The notes beneath the pieces were generated by a model. The model made no database searches and was not told where the DNA came from. It saw nothing but the letters and a program-made list of their open reading frames with translations. Shown here piece after piece: positions 8,283-18,189 of a stretch of DNA of 64,000 bases. Source of the DNA: Janthinobacterium lividum (GTDB taxonomy: Bacteria > Pseudomonadota > Gammaproteobacteria > Burkholderiales > Burkholderiaceae_D); contig NZ_CP139976.1 in assembly GCF_034424625.1 (NCBI RefSeq), forward strand, positions 5,766,001 through 5,830,000, given 5' to 3'. How positions within the stretch are numbered: the first letter of the stretch is position 1; every line of letters begins with the position of its first letter. The position numbers were made by a program, and so were the translations under genes.

Positions 8283-8286
8283 TTAA
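8263..8286. repeat. Tandem direct repeat TTGACAATTAA, two copies
   Basis: Copies at 8263-8273 and 8276-8286, 13 bp apart, in the 234-bp space between the cytochromes and the moxR-like gene. It may be a regulator binding array or a local duplication. Confidence 0.6.
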
Positions 8287-8432
8287 TCTGCTGCTTGCCG
8301 ATTCTAGCCAAGATATTCTTGCAAGTCCACCTATAAAACCCGCATTGTAGGCAGGCAGGCACAGGCCGTCCGCGTGGCAGTGCGCCACAGTTCTGTTTAT
8401 ACTCACCATTTCCCTACTTTGGCAGACCGCTC

Positions 8433-9302
<870 letters not shown>

Positions 9303-9311
9303 GGAGCGCCG

Positions 9312-9962
9312 GTGAACGACATCAGCCCGGACAAGGTCTTCGTCCCCCTGGAACTGCACGGCATCCGCCTCGAAGCGCTGGCGCCGCACCACGCGCCTGG
9401 CCTGCGCGCGGCGGCCATGGACGGCGAGCTGTGGAATCTGCGCGTCACCTCCGTGCCCGAGCCGGACCAGGTGGACCAGTACATTTTCAAAGGCATCGAG
9501 ATGCGCCCTTCGCGCTTCGCCTTTGCCGTCATCGACGTGGCCAGCGGCGAGGTGCTCGGCACCACCAGCTACCACGACGTGGTGCCAGCCATCGGGCGCC
9601 TGGAAATCGGCTACACCTGGTATGCCAAGCGCTGCCAGCGCAGCCACGTCAACACCACCTGCAAATTGCTGCTGCTGGCGCACGCCTTCGACACGCTCGG
9701 CTGCGCGCTGGTGGGCCTGCGCACCGATAATTTCAACCATGCCTCGCAGGCGGCCATCGAGCGCCTGGGCGCGAAAAAGGACGGCGTACTGCGCCACCAT
9801 GCGCTGCGCCGCGACGGCACCGTGCGCGATACCGTCATGTACAGCATCACGCGCGGCGAGTGGCCCGAGATTGCCGCCCATTTGCGCTACAAGCTGGCCC
9901 AGCGCCCCATCGCCGCACTGCCCCGCGCGGGAGCCGCCGGGGCAGAGGAAGCGCCATGCTGA
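9312..9962 (+). CDS. GNAT acetyltransferase, RimJ/RimL type
   Basis: A 216-residue protein with a GNAT fold over residues about 12-175, resembling ribosomal-protein or small-molecule N-acetyltransferases. Strand and acetyl-CoA segments are visible: LEIGYTWYAKRCQRSHVNT near residue 100 and a following ALVGLRTDNFNHASQAAIERLGAKKDG, the usual end of the GNAT core. The GTG start at 9312 lies 9 bp after the moxR-like stop and follows a GGAG site. The last 7 bp overlap the VWA gene, suggesting coupled translation. The position between MoxR and VWA genes is unusual, and the substrate is unknown. Confidence 0.85.
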   Translation: MNDISPDKVFVPLELHGIRLEALAPHHAPGLRAAAMDGELWNLRVTSVPEPDQVDQYIFKGIEMRPSRFAFAVIDVASGEVLGTTSYHDVVPAIGRLEIGYTWYAKRCQRSHVNTTCKLLLLAHAFDTLGCALVGLRTDNFNHASQAAIERLGAKKDGVLRHHALRRDGTVRDTVMYSITRGEWPEIAAHLRYKLAQRPIAALPRAGAAGAEEAPC

Positions 9963-11125
9963 TCGACTTCTTCTTCACGCTCAAGGATGCGAAGATTCCC
10001 GTCTCGATCAAGGAATTCCTGACCCTGCTCGAAGCGCTGCAAAAGAACGTCATCGACGCTTCGATGGACGATTTTTACTATCTGGCGCGCCTGACCCTGG
10101 TCAAGGATGAAGCCCATTTCGACAAGTTCGACCGCGCCTTTGCCCAGTACTTCAAGGGCGTCAACGCGGCCTTCGACACGAACGCGGCGATTCCGCTCGA
10201 CTGGCTGCTGAAACGCATGCAGCGCGAGCTGTCGGAGGAGCAGAAGGCGCAGCTGGAGAAATTCGGCTACGACAAGCTGATGGACCGCCTGAACGAGCTG
10301 CTGAAGGAACAGAAGGAGCGCCACGAAGGCGGCAGCAAATGGATCGGCACGGGCGGCACGTCGCCATTCGGCAATGGCGGCACGAACCCGGAAGGCATCC
10401 GCATCGGCGGCAAGGGCGGCAACCGCACGGCCGTGAAAGTGTGGGAAGCGCGCAGCTACAAGGATTACGACGGCGAGCGCGAACTGGGCACGCGCAACAT
10501 CAAGGTGGCCTTGCGCCGCCTGCGCAAATTCGCGCGCGAAGGCGCGGAAGATGAACTGGCGCTGGACGCCACCATCGCCGCCACGGCCAATAACGCGGGC
10601 TATCTCGACATCAGGATGCGGCCCGAACGCAAGAACCGCATCAAGGTGCTGATGCTGCTCGATGTTGGCGGCAGCATGGACGACCATATCGAGCGCACCG
10701 AGGAACTGTTTTCGGCGGCGAAGACGGAATTCAAGAACATGGAGTTCTTTTACTTCCATAACTGCGTCTACGACTACCTGTGGAAGAACAACCGGCGCCG
10801 CAACGCCGAACGGTTCCCCACCTGGGACGTGCTGCGCAAATACCCGCCCGACACCAAGCTGATTTTCGTCGGCGACGCCACCATGAGCCCCTATGAAATC
10901 CTGCAACCGGGCGGCAGCGTCGAATACAACAACGAGGAAGCGGGATCGACGTGGCTGGCCCGCTTTACCCAGGCGTTCCCGAAATTCATCTGGCTCAATC
11001 CCGAATCGGAGGGATTATGGCAGTACCGCCAGTCGATCGGCGTGATGCGGCAACTGATGAACAACCGCATGTTCCCCCTGTCGATCGACGGGCTGGAACG
11101 GGGCATGCGTCTGCTCAGTAAATAA
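9956..11125 (+). CDS. VWA-domain (CoxE-like) protein, partner of MoxR ATPase
   Basis: A 389-residue soluble protein. The N-terminal half is helical, with a charged stretch near residues 80-125 and a Gly-rich linker. The von Willebrand A fold follows at about 225-385. The MIDAS metal site reads DVGGS where DxSxS is usual, so the middle Ser is replaced by Gly. The second and third elements are less clear. The ATG at 9956 overlaps the end of the acetyltransferase gene (ATGCTGA) and agrees with homologues starting MLIDFF. With MoxR it would form a chaperone pair. No terminator is visible downstream. Confidence 0.85.
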   Translation: MLIDFFFTLKDAKIPVSIKEFLTLLEALQKNVIDASMDDFYYLARLTLVKDEAHFDKFDRAFAQYFKGVNAAFDTNAAIPLDWLLKRMQRELSEEQKAQLEKFGYDKLMDRLNELLKEQKERHEGGSKWIGTGGTSPFGNGGTNPEGIRIGGKGGNRTAVKVWEARSYKDYDGERELGTRNIKVALRRLRKFAREGAEDELALDATIAATANNAGYLDIRMRPERKNRIKVLMLLDVGGSMDDHIERTEELFSAAKTEFKNMEFFYFHNCVYDYLWKNNRRRNAERFPTWDVLRKYPPDTKLIFVGDATMSPYEILQPGGSVEYNNEEAGSTWLARFTQAFPKFIWLNPESEGLWQYRQSIGVMRQLMNNRMFPLSIDGLERGMRLLSK

Positions 11126-11436
11126 AGGCACGCAACAAAAAGTCCATGGCGGCAGGGGGCTGCCATGCCGTACACTGCGACACGGCACTACCGTGCGGAG
11201 CATCTCCGCTGCGGGCGGGTACCATACGCTGATACCAGCCCTGCCCAACCTGCTGCATCCTGTGCGCGGCCGCCATGGCCGCGACACTGTTCGATTGCGC
11301 ACATCGTGCGCGCCTTCTGCTCCGGTAGAATCGGCGCATCGCTCTGCGCAAACAATGCACCATCGCTGCACCACGACATTGCCGCGCCAGCCCCGTGCTG
11401 TCGGCCGGTGCCAGCGCCATTTTCAAAGGAATGAGC
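11126..11436. other. Intergenic stretch of 311 bp
   Basis: Between the VWA and antiporter genes. No convincing open frame, RNA gene or strong promoter was seen. The part just before 11437 holds the AAAGGA ribosome site of the antiporter. Confidence 0.4.
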
Positions 11437-12624
11437 ATGCAAAGTCTGATCTCGATCGCCGCCGACCTGTCCTGGCCGTTCGCCATTACCCTGGCCTGGG
11501 TGGTGGGCGAATTCGGCCACCGCTGGACTGGCCTGCCGCGCATCAGTTTTTACGGCGTGATCGGTTTCGTCCTCGCGCAGACGCAGGTGGGCATCCTGCC
11601 GCAGACGGACGCGGGCCCCATGCTGGTGCTGGCCGACGTGGCCTTCGGCCTGATCCTGTTCGAGGTGGGCTACCGCATCAACCTGCGCTGGCTGAAGAAC
11701 AATCCCTGGATCGCCGTCACGGGGCTGGTGGAATCCCTGCTGACCTTTGCCGTCGTCTACTTCATCGGCATCGAATTCGGCAGCACTTCGATGACGGCGC
11801 TGCTGCTGGCGTCGCTGGCCATGTCCACCTCGCCGGCCACCATCATGCGCGTCATCAACGAGGAACGCAGCTCGGGCCAGGTCACGGAACGCATCGTCCA
11901 CCTCACCGCCCTCAATTGCGTGCTGGCCGTCTTCACGTTCAACATCATCGTCGGCTTCTGGATGTTCCAGAGCTCCACAGACCTGATCGAGGCGAGCAGC
12001 AGCAGCGCCGCCGTGCTGGCCGCCTCCGTGGCCGCCGGCACCGTCTTCGGCATCGTCGTGCCGGCCATGCTGCGCCGCCTGGGCAACATGGCGCAGGATG
12101 CCACCGTGGCGTTCGCGCTGTCGGTGATGCTGCTCGTCGCCCTCACCTACACCACCAGCCTGTCGCCGCTCTTGGCCACCCTCACCTTCGGCCTGGTGGC
12201 GCGCCACCGCCGCGTCGCCTTCAGCCAGGCGCAGCGCAATTTCGGCGCGCTGGGCGAGCTGCTGACGGTGCTGCTGTTCGTGTATGCCGCCTCGACCCTG
12301 GAATGGGCCAGCGTGGCAGCCGGCGCGGGCCTGGCACTGGCCGTCGTCGGCGGTCGCCTGCTGACAAAGGTCGTCGGCGTGGCCGCGTTTTCGCATGTGA
12401 GCGGCATTTCCTGGCGCAAGGGCGTGCTGACGGGAGTGGCGCTGACGCCCGTCTCCGTCTTCATCATCCTGCTGCTGGAACACGCGCGCCAGCATGGCGT
12501 GAACTTCGGCGACGAATTGAACGCCCTGGCCGCCATCACCCTGGGCCTGGAACTGGTCGGCCCCGTGCTGGTGCAGCGCGTGCTGATGCTGGCCAAAGAA
12601 ACCCACGAAATCAAGGAGCGCTAA
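11437..12624 (+). CDS. Cation:proton antiporter, CPA2/KefB-like membrane protein
   Basis: A 395-residue integral membrane protein with about 11-12 hydrophobic segments over its whole length and no C-terminal TrkA-N domain. The layout fits the sodium/hydrogen exchanger family, with a GLILFEVGYRINL segment near residue 70 and a broken-helix-like STSPATIMRVINE near 130. The ATG at 11437 is preferred because AAAGGA lies 6 bases upstream; an ATG two codons earlier abuts that site. The stop at 12624 is followed directly by the ATG of the ligase gene, so they are cotranscribed. The ion carried cannot be told from sequence. Confidence 0.85.
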   Translation: MQSLISIAADLSWPFAITLAWVVGEFGHRWTGLPRISFYGVIGFVLAQTQVGILPQTDAGPMLVLADVAFGLILFEVGYRINLRWLKNNPWIAVTGLVESLLTFAVVYFIGIEFGSTSMTALLLASLAMSTSPATIMRVINEERSSGQVTERIVHLTALNCVLAVFTFNIIVGFWMFQSSTDLIEASSSSAAVLAASVAAGTVFGIVVPAMLRRLGNMAQDATVAFALSVMLLVALTYTTSLSPLLATLTFGLVARHRRVAFSQAQRNFGALGELLTVLLFVYAASTLEWASVAAGAGLALAVVGGRLLTKVVGVAAFSHVSGISWRKGVLTGVALTPVSVFIILLLEHARQHGVNFGDELNALAAITLGLELVGPVLVQRVLMLAKETHEIKER

Positions 12625-13755
12625 ATGCCGCTGGAACCCTTTGGCCAATCGGCCGCGCTGACCTTCGGCGTCGAACTCGAACTGCAACTGGTAAACCTGT
12701 CGGACTATGACTTGACGGCCGCCAGCCCCGACCTGCTGCATCTGCTGAATAAAAAACCGTTCCCCGGCAACGTCACGCCGGAAATCACCGAGAGCATGAT
12801 CGAGATCAACTCGAGCGTGCACACGCATCATGGCCCCCTGCTGGAGCAGTTGCAGGAAATCCGCGACACCTTGATCACGGCCGGCGACAAGCTCAATATC
12901 GGCATCGCGGGCGGCGGCACGCACCCGTTCCAGCAGTGGTCGTCGCAAAAGATCTTTTCCAAGCCCCGTTTCCAGGAAATCTCGGAACTGTACGGCTACC
13001 TGGCCAAGCAGTTCACCATCTTCGGCCAGCATGTGCACATCGGCTGCGCCTCGGGCGACGACGCCATGTTCCTGCTGCATTCGCTGAACCGCTACATCCC
13101 CCACTTCATCGCCCTGTCGGCTTCCTCGCCCTACGTGCAGGGACGCGACACCCTGTTCGATTCGGCCCGCCTGAACTCCGTGTTCGCGTTTCCCATGAGC
13201 GGGCGCGCGCCGTTCACCCTCAGCTGGGACCAGTTCTCCAACGAGTATTTCGCCAAGATGGAGAACACGGGCATCATCAAGAGCATGAAGGATTTTTACT
13301 GGGATATCCGTCCCAAGCCGGAATTCGGCACCATCGAACTGCGCGTGTGCGACACGCCGCTGACGGTGGAGCGGGCCGCCGCGCTGGCCGCCTACCTGCA
13401 GGCCCTGTGCCGCTACCTGCTCGAACGCCGCGAAACGCCGCCGGTGGAAGACGACTACCTCGTGTATAACTACAACCGCTTCCAGGCTTGCCGCTTCGGC
13501 CTCGATGGCGCCATCACGCACCCGAAAACCTACGAAACGATGTCGCTGCGCGAAGACATCATGACCACCCTGCGCAAGATGGAACCGCACGCCGAGGCGC
13601 TGGGCAGCACGCCAGCCCTGAAACACCTGTCGGACGTGGCCAAGCAATGGAGCGACGCACAATACCTGCGCAAGCAGCACAATGTGCAGGGCAGCGCCGA
13701 GGGCATGGTCGATTCGGCGATCCGCTGCTTCCGGGGCGAACCCATGAATTATTGA
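12625..13755 (+). CDS. ybdK: Carboxylate-amine ligase, YbdK type (glutamate-cysteine ligase 2 family)
   Basis: A 376-residue ATP-dependent ligase of the GCS2 family, which joins glutamate to an amine such as cysteine weakly in the E. coli homologue. The N-terminal [11 protein letters not shown], the central [17 protein letters not shown] and [12 protein letters not shown] segments are the conserved nucleotide- and metal-binding parts. The length is typical. It begins at the base after the antiporter stop. The physiological substrate is unknown; the link with an antiporter may point to osmolyte or thiol stress, but that is only a guess. Confidence 0.9.
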   Translation: MPLEPFGQSAALTFGVELELQLVNLSDYDLTAASPDLLHLLNKKPFPGNVTPEITESMIEINSSVHTHHGPLLEQLQEIRDTLITAGDKLNIGIAGGGTHPFQQWSSQKIFSKPRFQEISELYGYLAKQFTIFGQHVHIGCASGDDAMFLLHSLNRYIPHFIALSASSPYVQGRDTLFDSARLNSVFAFPMSGRAPFTLSWDQFSNEYFAKMENTGIIKSMKDFYWDIRPKPEFGTIELRVCDTPLTVERAAALAAYLQALCRYLLERRETPPVEDDYLVYNYNRFQACRFGLDGAITHPKTYETMSLREDIMTTLRKMEPHAEALGSTPALKHLSDVAKQWSDAQYLRKQHNVQGSAEGMVDSAIRCFRGEPMNY

Positions 13756-13792
13756 GGCCTGGCCCGTTCACCCCAACACCTGAACTGCCGGA

Positions 13793-13813
13793 GTCGGACC
13801 CTCAGGGTCCGAC
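13793..13813. repeat. Perfect palindrome with GTCGGACCCT arms
   Basis: Ten-base arms with a 1-base centre (GTCGGACCCT c AGGGTCCGAC), 38 bp after the ybdK stop. It may act as a terminator stem, though no T-run follows, or be a REP-type element. Confidence 0.6.
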
Positions 13814-13846
13814 CCCGGATCTTGCTTTTGGGGTGCAATCAGAAGC

Positions 13847-13939
13847 GTAGGTCGGATTAGCCCATAGGGCGTAATCCGACAATATTGTTAGCGCCAGTGC
13901 TGGCGTCGGATTACGCGCTTACGCGCTAATCCGACCTAC
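13847..13939. repeat. BIME-like pair of REP palindromes
   Basis: Two hairpins share the arms GTCGGATTA/TAATCCGAC, at 13851-13880 and 13905-13935. They are enclosed by a perfect 14-bp outer inverted repeat, GTAGGTCGGATTAG at 13847-13860 and its complement at 13926-13939. A related copy is at 26762-26845. The two REPs are joined by an AATATTGTTAGCGCC linker. Confidence 0.8.
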
Positions 13940-14145
13940 AGTCTTTTTGGCCGCCTCTCCCTTCCGCTCGCGACGGTTTTGCCGGTCATCGTGACTTTTA
14001 CCCCAACAGCGCAAAGCCAAAAAACCACACCCGCCGCCCCCGTCATTTACAGCCCCTGCCCCCGCTTGTTACAATAAGTGAGAATGATTCTTATTATTGT
14101 TTAAAAACACCAGCCCAGCAGGGCCGGCCATGCAAGGGGAATGCG
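13940..14145. other. Rest of the 390-bp gap before the sigma/anti-sigma gene
   Basis: Apart from the palindromes and the Fur box, this part shows only the ribosome site AAGGGGA at 14134-14140 and no gene. Confidence 0.4.
14079..14093. promoter_or_regulatory. Fur box
   Basis: TGAGAAT-G-ATTCTTA, a 7-1-7 match to the Fur consensus with few deviations, in an AT-rich stretch 53 bases before the start of the sigma/anti-sigma gene. It predicts iron repression of the hybrid gene and, through it, of the receptor gene. Confidence 0.75.
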
Positions 14146-15462
14146 ATGCCGCTGGCAGAGCCGCTACAACGCCAGGACATTGCGACACTGTATGCCGACC
14201 ACCATGGCTGGCTGCAGGGCTGGCTGCGCAAGAAACTCGGCAGCACGGCGTGCGCGGCCGATATGGCGCATGACACCTTCGTGCGCCTGCTCGACCGCGA
14301 AGACGCCGTCGCCGCGCGCGAGCCGCGCGCCTTTCTCGCCACCGTCGCGCAACGCGTGCTGTTCAACCATTACCGCCGTCAGAAACTTGAAGAGGCTTAC
14401 CTCGACGTGCTGGCACAACTGCCGCCCCGGCATGCGCCATCGCCCGAGGAACGGTCGCTGCTGCTGGCCACCGTGTTTGAACTCGACCGCATGCTCGACG
14501 GCTTGCCGCCTCCCGTGAAACGGGCTTTTTTACTGCGCCAGCTCGACGAGCTGCCACAGGAAGACATTGCGCGCCAGCTCGGCATCTCGCTGGCGACAGT
14601 AAAACGCCATCTGCAGCGGGCCGCCAGCGCCACGCAAGCGTGGCAGCAGCTGCAAACGCAGCATGAACACCTGCCGCCCGCCATGCAGGCGACCCTGCTG
14701 CGCGCCTGCGTGCAGGCGAATGCGCCGCGCCGCCATGCCGTCAAGACCCTGGCCCTGCTGCTGGCCTGCGGCACCTCGCTGTATGCATTCGAACGCCGCG
14801 GCCCGTGGCGCGGCTGGATGGCCGACTACCGCACGGCCGTCAACCAGCGCCGCGTCGTGACCCTCGATGACGGCACGCGGCTCACGCTCAACACCAGCAG
14901 CGCCGTCAATATCGTTTACAACGGCGAACAGCGCCGCATTCAACTGCTGGCCGGTGAAATCTTCATCGCCACCGGCAAGGATGCGGCACAGCGGCCGTTC
15001 TTCGTCGACACGCCGCATGGCAGCCTGCAGGCGCTGGGCACGCGTTTCACGGTGCGACTGCACGAGCAATATGCCAGCGCCGGCGTGCTCGAAGGCGCCG
15101 TCGCCGTGCTGGCCGACGACGGCGGCCAGCGCCTGGTGCTGCGTCCCGGGGAAGGCGCCCATTTCGACGGCACCGGCTTGCACCGCCAGGCGCTGGCGCC
15201 TTATGGCGGCGCCTGGCTGGACGGCATGCTGGTGGCGCGCGACATGCGCCTGGCCGATTTCCTCGCCGAGCTGTCGCGCTACAGCGACCATCCGCTGGCC
15301 TGCGCGCCCGCCGTCGCCAGCCTGCGCGTGTCCGGTTCCTACCCGCTGGCCAATGTCTGCGCCATCCTCGACGCCGTCAGCGCCAGCCTGCAGCTGCGGC
15401 GCAATACCGTCACGCGCTTCTGGGGCCATCAGGTGGTGCGCATCGAACTGGCGGCCCGCTGA
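14146..15462 (+). CDS. Hybrid ECF sigma factor / FecR-type anti-sigma factor
   Basis: One 438-residue open frame joins two functions usually made by two genes. Residues about 10-80 match sigma region 2 (LYADHHGWLQGWL, MAHDTFVRLL). Residues about 115-160 match region 4, with the helix-turn-helix EDIARQLGISLATVKRHLQRA. A membrane segment lies at about 199-215. Next comes a periplasmic FecR domain (DDGTRLTLNTSSAVN, then LLAGEIFI), and a DUF4974-like C-terminus after about 350. The usual N-terminal FecR domain (DUF4880) is missing or replaced by the linker at 165-198. The ATG follows AAGGGGA. The siderophore receptor downstream completes a cell-surface signalling set. P. putida IutY is a described hybrid of this kind. 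Confidence 0.88.
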   Translation: MPLAEPLQRQDIATLYADHHGWLQGWLRKKLGSTACAADMAHDTFVRLLDREDAVAAREPRAFLATVAQRVLFNHYRRQKLEEAYLDVLAQLPPRHAPSPEERSLLLATVFELDRMLDGLPPPVKRAFLLRQLDELPQEDIARQLGISLATVKRHLQRAASATQAWQQLQTQHEHLPPAMQATLLRACVQANAPRRHAVKTLALLLACGTSLYAFERRGPWRGWMADYRTAVNQRRVVTLDDGTRLTLNTSSAVNIVYNGEQRRIQLLAGEIFIATGKDAAQRPFFVDTPHGSLQALGTRFTVRLHEQYASAGVLEGAVAVLADDGGQRLVLRPGEGAHFDGTGLHRQALAPYGGAWLDGMLVARDMRLADFLAELSRYSDHPLACAPAVASLRVSGSYPLANVCAILDAVSASLQLRRNTVTRFWGHQVVRIELAAR

Positions 15463-15512
15463 AAAATATTTTCTGCAAAGTGAGCTGTTTCGCCGTGCTC
15501 GCGTGACTTGGT

Positions 15513-15672
15513 AAGTAATGCTCGGGAAATTATTGTGAATTTATGACGAACAGAACCGGATGCTATTCAAGGCGCCTGCAGCGACGCAGTGCGAGCACTG
15601 CTAGCTGCGGGCAACACCGCACAGCGCCGCTTATGCAAGTCAGAAAACACAATAACTTATTGAGGGTTACTT
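15513..15672. repeat. 160-bp element with imperfect terminal inverted repeats
   Basis: The ends are related as inverted repeats of about 36 bp. Both read AAGTAA, CTC, TTATTGTG, TTT and TGAC at matching spacing when one end is reversed. An inner hairpin GCAGTGC-GA-GCACTGC lies at 15586-15601. No coding frame is inside. It looks like a miniature mobile or ERIC-like intergenic element placed between the sigma hybrid and the receptor. Confidence 0.5.
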
Positions 15673-15717
15673 AGATAGGCAGTCTCCATCTTGCGCATCC
15701 ACGAAAGGTTTTATTCC

Positions 15718-18189
15718 ATGCACCACGCTTCGCGTTCCCTCCTTACCCGCACCGTCCTGGCCTGCGCCCTGTCGCAAATCGGCATGGCCCTGGCCCTGCC
15801 GGCATCGGCCCAGACGCAAACCCGGCAAGTACGCACCTACAGCATTCCGGCCGGCGCGCTGGGCGACGTGCTGACGCGCTTTGGCAGCGACAGCGCCATT
15901 TTATTGTCGTTCTCCAGCGAGGCCACGCAAGGCTTGCGCAGCGCCGGCCTGCAAGGCAGCTACAGCCTGCAGGAGGGTTTCAGCGTACTGCTGGCGGGCA
16001 GCGGCCTTCAAGCCGTGCCGCAATCGAACGGCGGCTACCTGCTGCAAAAGATCGCCACCGGCGCCGGCGCCCCTTCGGCGGACAGCCGCGGCGTAGCCGT
16101 CATGAGCGGCGTCACGGTGGTGGCGGCCGCCGAGCGCAGCGCCGCCACCAGCGGCACGGGCAGTTATACGGGCGGCCCCGCCAGCGGCGCCACGGGACTG
16201 GCGTTGACGCAGCGTGAAACGCCGCAGTCGCTGACCATCGTCACGCGCCAGCAGATGGATGACCAGAACAGCAACGCCGTCTCCGACGTCATGAAAAACG
16301 TCAATGGCGTGAGCGTGCAAAACTACGACAGCGACCGCTGGAGCTTCCAGGCGCGCGGCTTTGCCGTTACCAATTTCCAGTACGACGGCGTGTCGGCCAT
16401 CTATGACGGCGTCTACGACTGGGGCACGACGAACAGCGACATGGCCATCTATGACCGCATCGAGGTGCTGAAGGGCGCGACGGGCCTGATGAGCGGCTCG
16501 GGCGACCCGTCGGCCACCGTCAACATGGTGCGCAAGCGCCCCACCGCCAGCTTCGAAGGTTCGGCCACCCTGGGCGCGGGATCGTGGGACAACTACCGCG
16601 GCGAAGCCGATGTCTCCGGCCCGCTCAATGCCAGCCGCACGGTGCGCGGCCGCCTGGTGGGCGCCTACCAGGACAAGCATTCCTACCTGGACCGCTACAC
16701 GCAGCAGAAATCCGTCGCCTACGGCATCATCGAGGCGGACCTGACACCCGTCACCCTGCTCACGGCAGGCTTCACGCACCAGGATTACAAGCCGCGCGGC
16801 TCGACCTGGACAGGCTTCCCCGTCCTGCTTTCCGATGGCACCCGCACGGATTTCCCCACTTCGTGGAACCCTGCCACGGACTGGAGCCGCCGCGACATGC
16901 AGAACACCACGCTGTTTACATCGCTGGAACATACGTTCGCCAACGCGTGGAAAGTGAAACTGAGCGCCAACCAGCTGCGCAGCAAGCATGACAGCGTGCT
17001 CGGTTCGGCCAGCGGCGGCAATCCCGCTCCTGTCACGGGCGAAGGCGCGTATTTCTTCATGGGCAAATACAAGGGCGACCGCCGCCAGACCACCGTCAAC
17101 GTGGATGCCAGCGGTCCATTCACGGCCTTTGGCCGCCGGCATGAAGCGATGATCGGCTATTCCAGTTCGACGGCAAAGCAGGATGGTCCCGTCTACGAAT
17201 CGGTCTACCCTCCCGTGGAAGGCAGCTATTTCGACTGGCGCGGCCAGTATGCGGAACCGGCTTTCAAGCGCCTGGGCGACGACAACGACAGCACGCGCCA
17301 GAGCGGCTTGTATGGCGCCGTGCGCCTGCATCCCGTCGATGCGCTGTCCGTCATCGTCGGCGCGCGCGTCAGCAACTACAAGCAGGAACAGGACCGCACC
17401 TTCTTCGACGCCGGCACCGCGCGCATCACCTCGCGCATCGAGGAAAGCAACGTCATCACGCCGTATGCGGGCGTCGTGTATGACCTCGACAAGACCTATT
17501 CCGTGTTCGGCAGCTACACCAGCATCTTCGCGCCGCAGAGCAACCGCGACATCAACCGCAACTTCCTGTCGCCCGTGCGCGGCAAGGGCGTGGAAGCGGG
17601 TGTGAAGGCGGAGTACCTCGACGGCAAGGTCAATGCCAGCGCGTCCCTGTTCCAGATCCGTCAAAGCAACGTGGCCAGTTCCGTGGGCGAAGTCAACGGC
17701 GAAGAAGCGTATAAAGCCATCGACGGCGTCACCAGCCGCGGCGTGGAAATGGAAGTGACGGGCGAAGTGGCCAAGGATGTGAAGCTGAGCGCCGGCTACA
17801 CCTACACCCACGTGCGCGACGCGGATGGCAAGGACGTGTTTTCCACCATGCTGCAAACGACGCAGCCTGCCCACCTGGTGCGCGTGCAAGGCACGTGGCG
17901 CCTGCCGGCCAGCCTGGACAAGCTGACCGTCGGTGGCGGCGTCAACTGGCAAAGCAGCTACGAAGGCAATATCTGGAATCCCGCCATCGAGGACTATTCG
18001 CGCATCAAGCAGGGCGGCTACGCGCTGGTCAACCTGTTGGCCCGCTACGAGATCAGCAAGAACGTCACGGCCAGCCTCAACGTGAACAACCTGCTGGACA
18101 AGAAGTACCTGACGGGACTGGGTCTGTTCCAGACGGGCTTCTACGGCGAACCGCGCAATGTGATGTTCACCGTGCGCACGAAGTTTTAA
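15718..18189 (+). CDS. TonB-dependent siderophore receptor with signalling domain
   Basis: An 823-residue outer-membrane protein that imports a ferric siderophore and signals to the hybrid sigma/anti-sigma protein. The signal peptide ends at about Ala31 (LPASAQ). An STN signalling domain follows (about 40-110: YSIPAGALGDVLTRFG). The plug domain lies around 155-280 (ETPQSLTIVTRQQMDD, RIEVLKGATGLMSG). The 22-strand barrel ends in the aromatic C-terminus TVRTKF. It resembles FpvA/FoxA/FhuE-type receptors; the siderophore cannot be named. The ATG at 15718 with GAAAGG upstream is preferred over a TTG nine codons earlier. The stop abuts the stop of the convergent gene. Confidence 0.93.
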   Translation: MHHASRSLLTRTVLACALSQIGMALALPASAQTQTRQVRTYSIPAGALGDVLTRFGSDSAILLSFSSEATQGLRSAGLQGSYSLQEGFSVLLAGSGLQAVPQSNGGYLLQKIATGAGAPSADSRGVAVMSGVTVVAAAERSAATSGTGSYTGGPASGATGLALTQRETPQSLTIVTRQQMDDQNSNAVSDVMKNVNGVSVQNYDSDRWSFQARGFAVTNFQYDGVSAIYDGVYDWGTTNSDMAIYDRIEVLKGATGLMSGSGDPSATVNMVRKRPTASFEGSATLGAGSWDNYRGEADVSGPLNASRTVRGRLVGAYQDKHSYLDRYTQQKSVAYGIIEADLTPVTLLTAGFTHQDYKPRGSTWTGFPVLLSDGTRTDFPTSWNPATDWSRRDMQNTTLFTSLEHTFANAWKVKLSANQLRSKHDSVLGSASGGNPAPVTGEGAYFFMGKYKGDRRQTTVNVDASGPFTAFGRRHEAMIGYSSSTAKQDGPVYESVYPPVEGSYFDWRGQYAEPAFKRLGDDNDSTRQSGLYGAVRLHPVDALSVIVGARVSNYKQEQDRTFFDAGTARITSRIEESNVITPYAGVVYDLDKTYSVFGSYTSIFAPQSNRDINRNFLSPVRGKGVEAGVKAEYLDGKVNASASLFQIRQSNVASSVGEVNGEEAYKAIDGVTSRGVEMEVTGEVAKDVKLSAGYTYTHVRDADGKDVFSTMLQTTQPAHLVRVQGTWRLPASLDKLTVGGGVNWQSSYEGNIWNPAIEDYSRIKQGGYALVNLLARYEISKNVTASLNVNNLLDKKYLTGLGLFQTGFYGEPRNVMFTVRTKF

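Noticed and set aside
8398..8403. TATACT before the moxR-like gene as a -10 element
   Set aside because: No acceptable -35 at the right distance; left out as a promoter.
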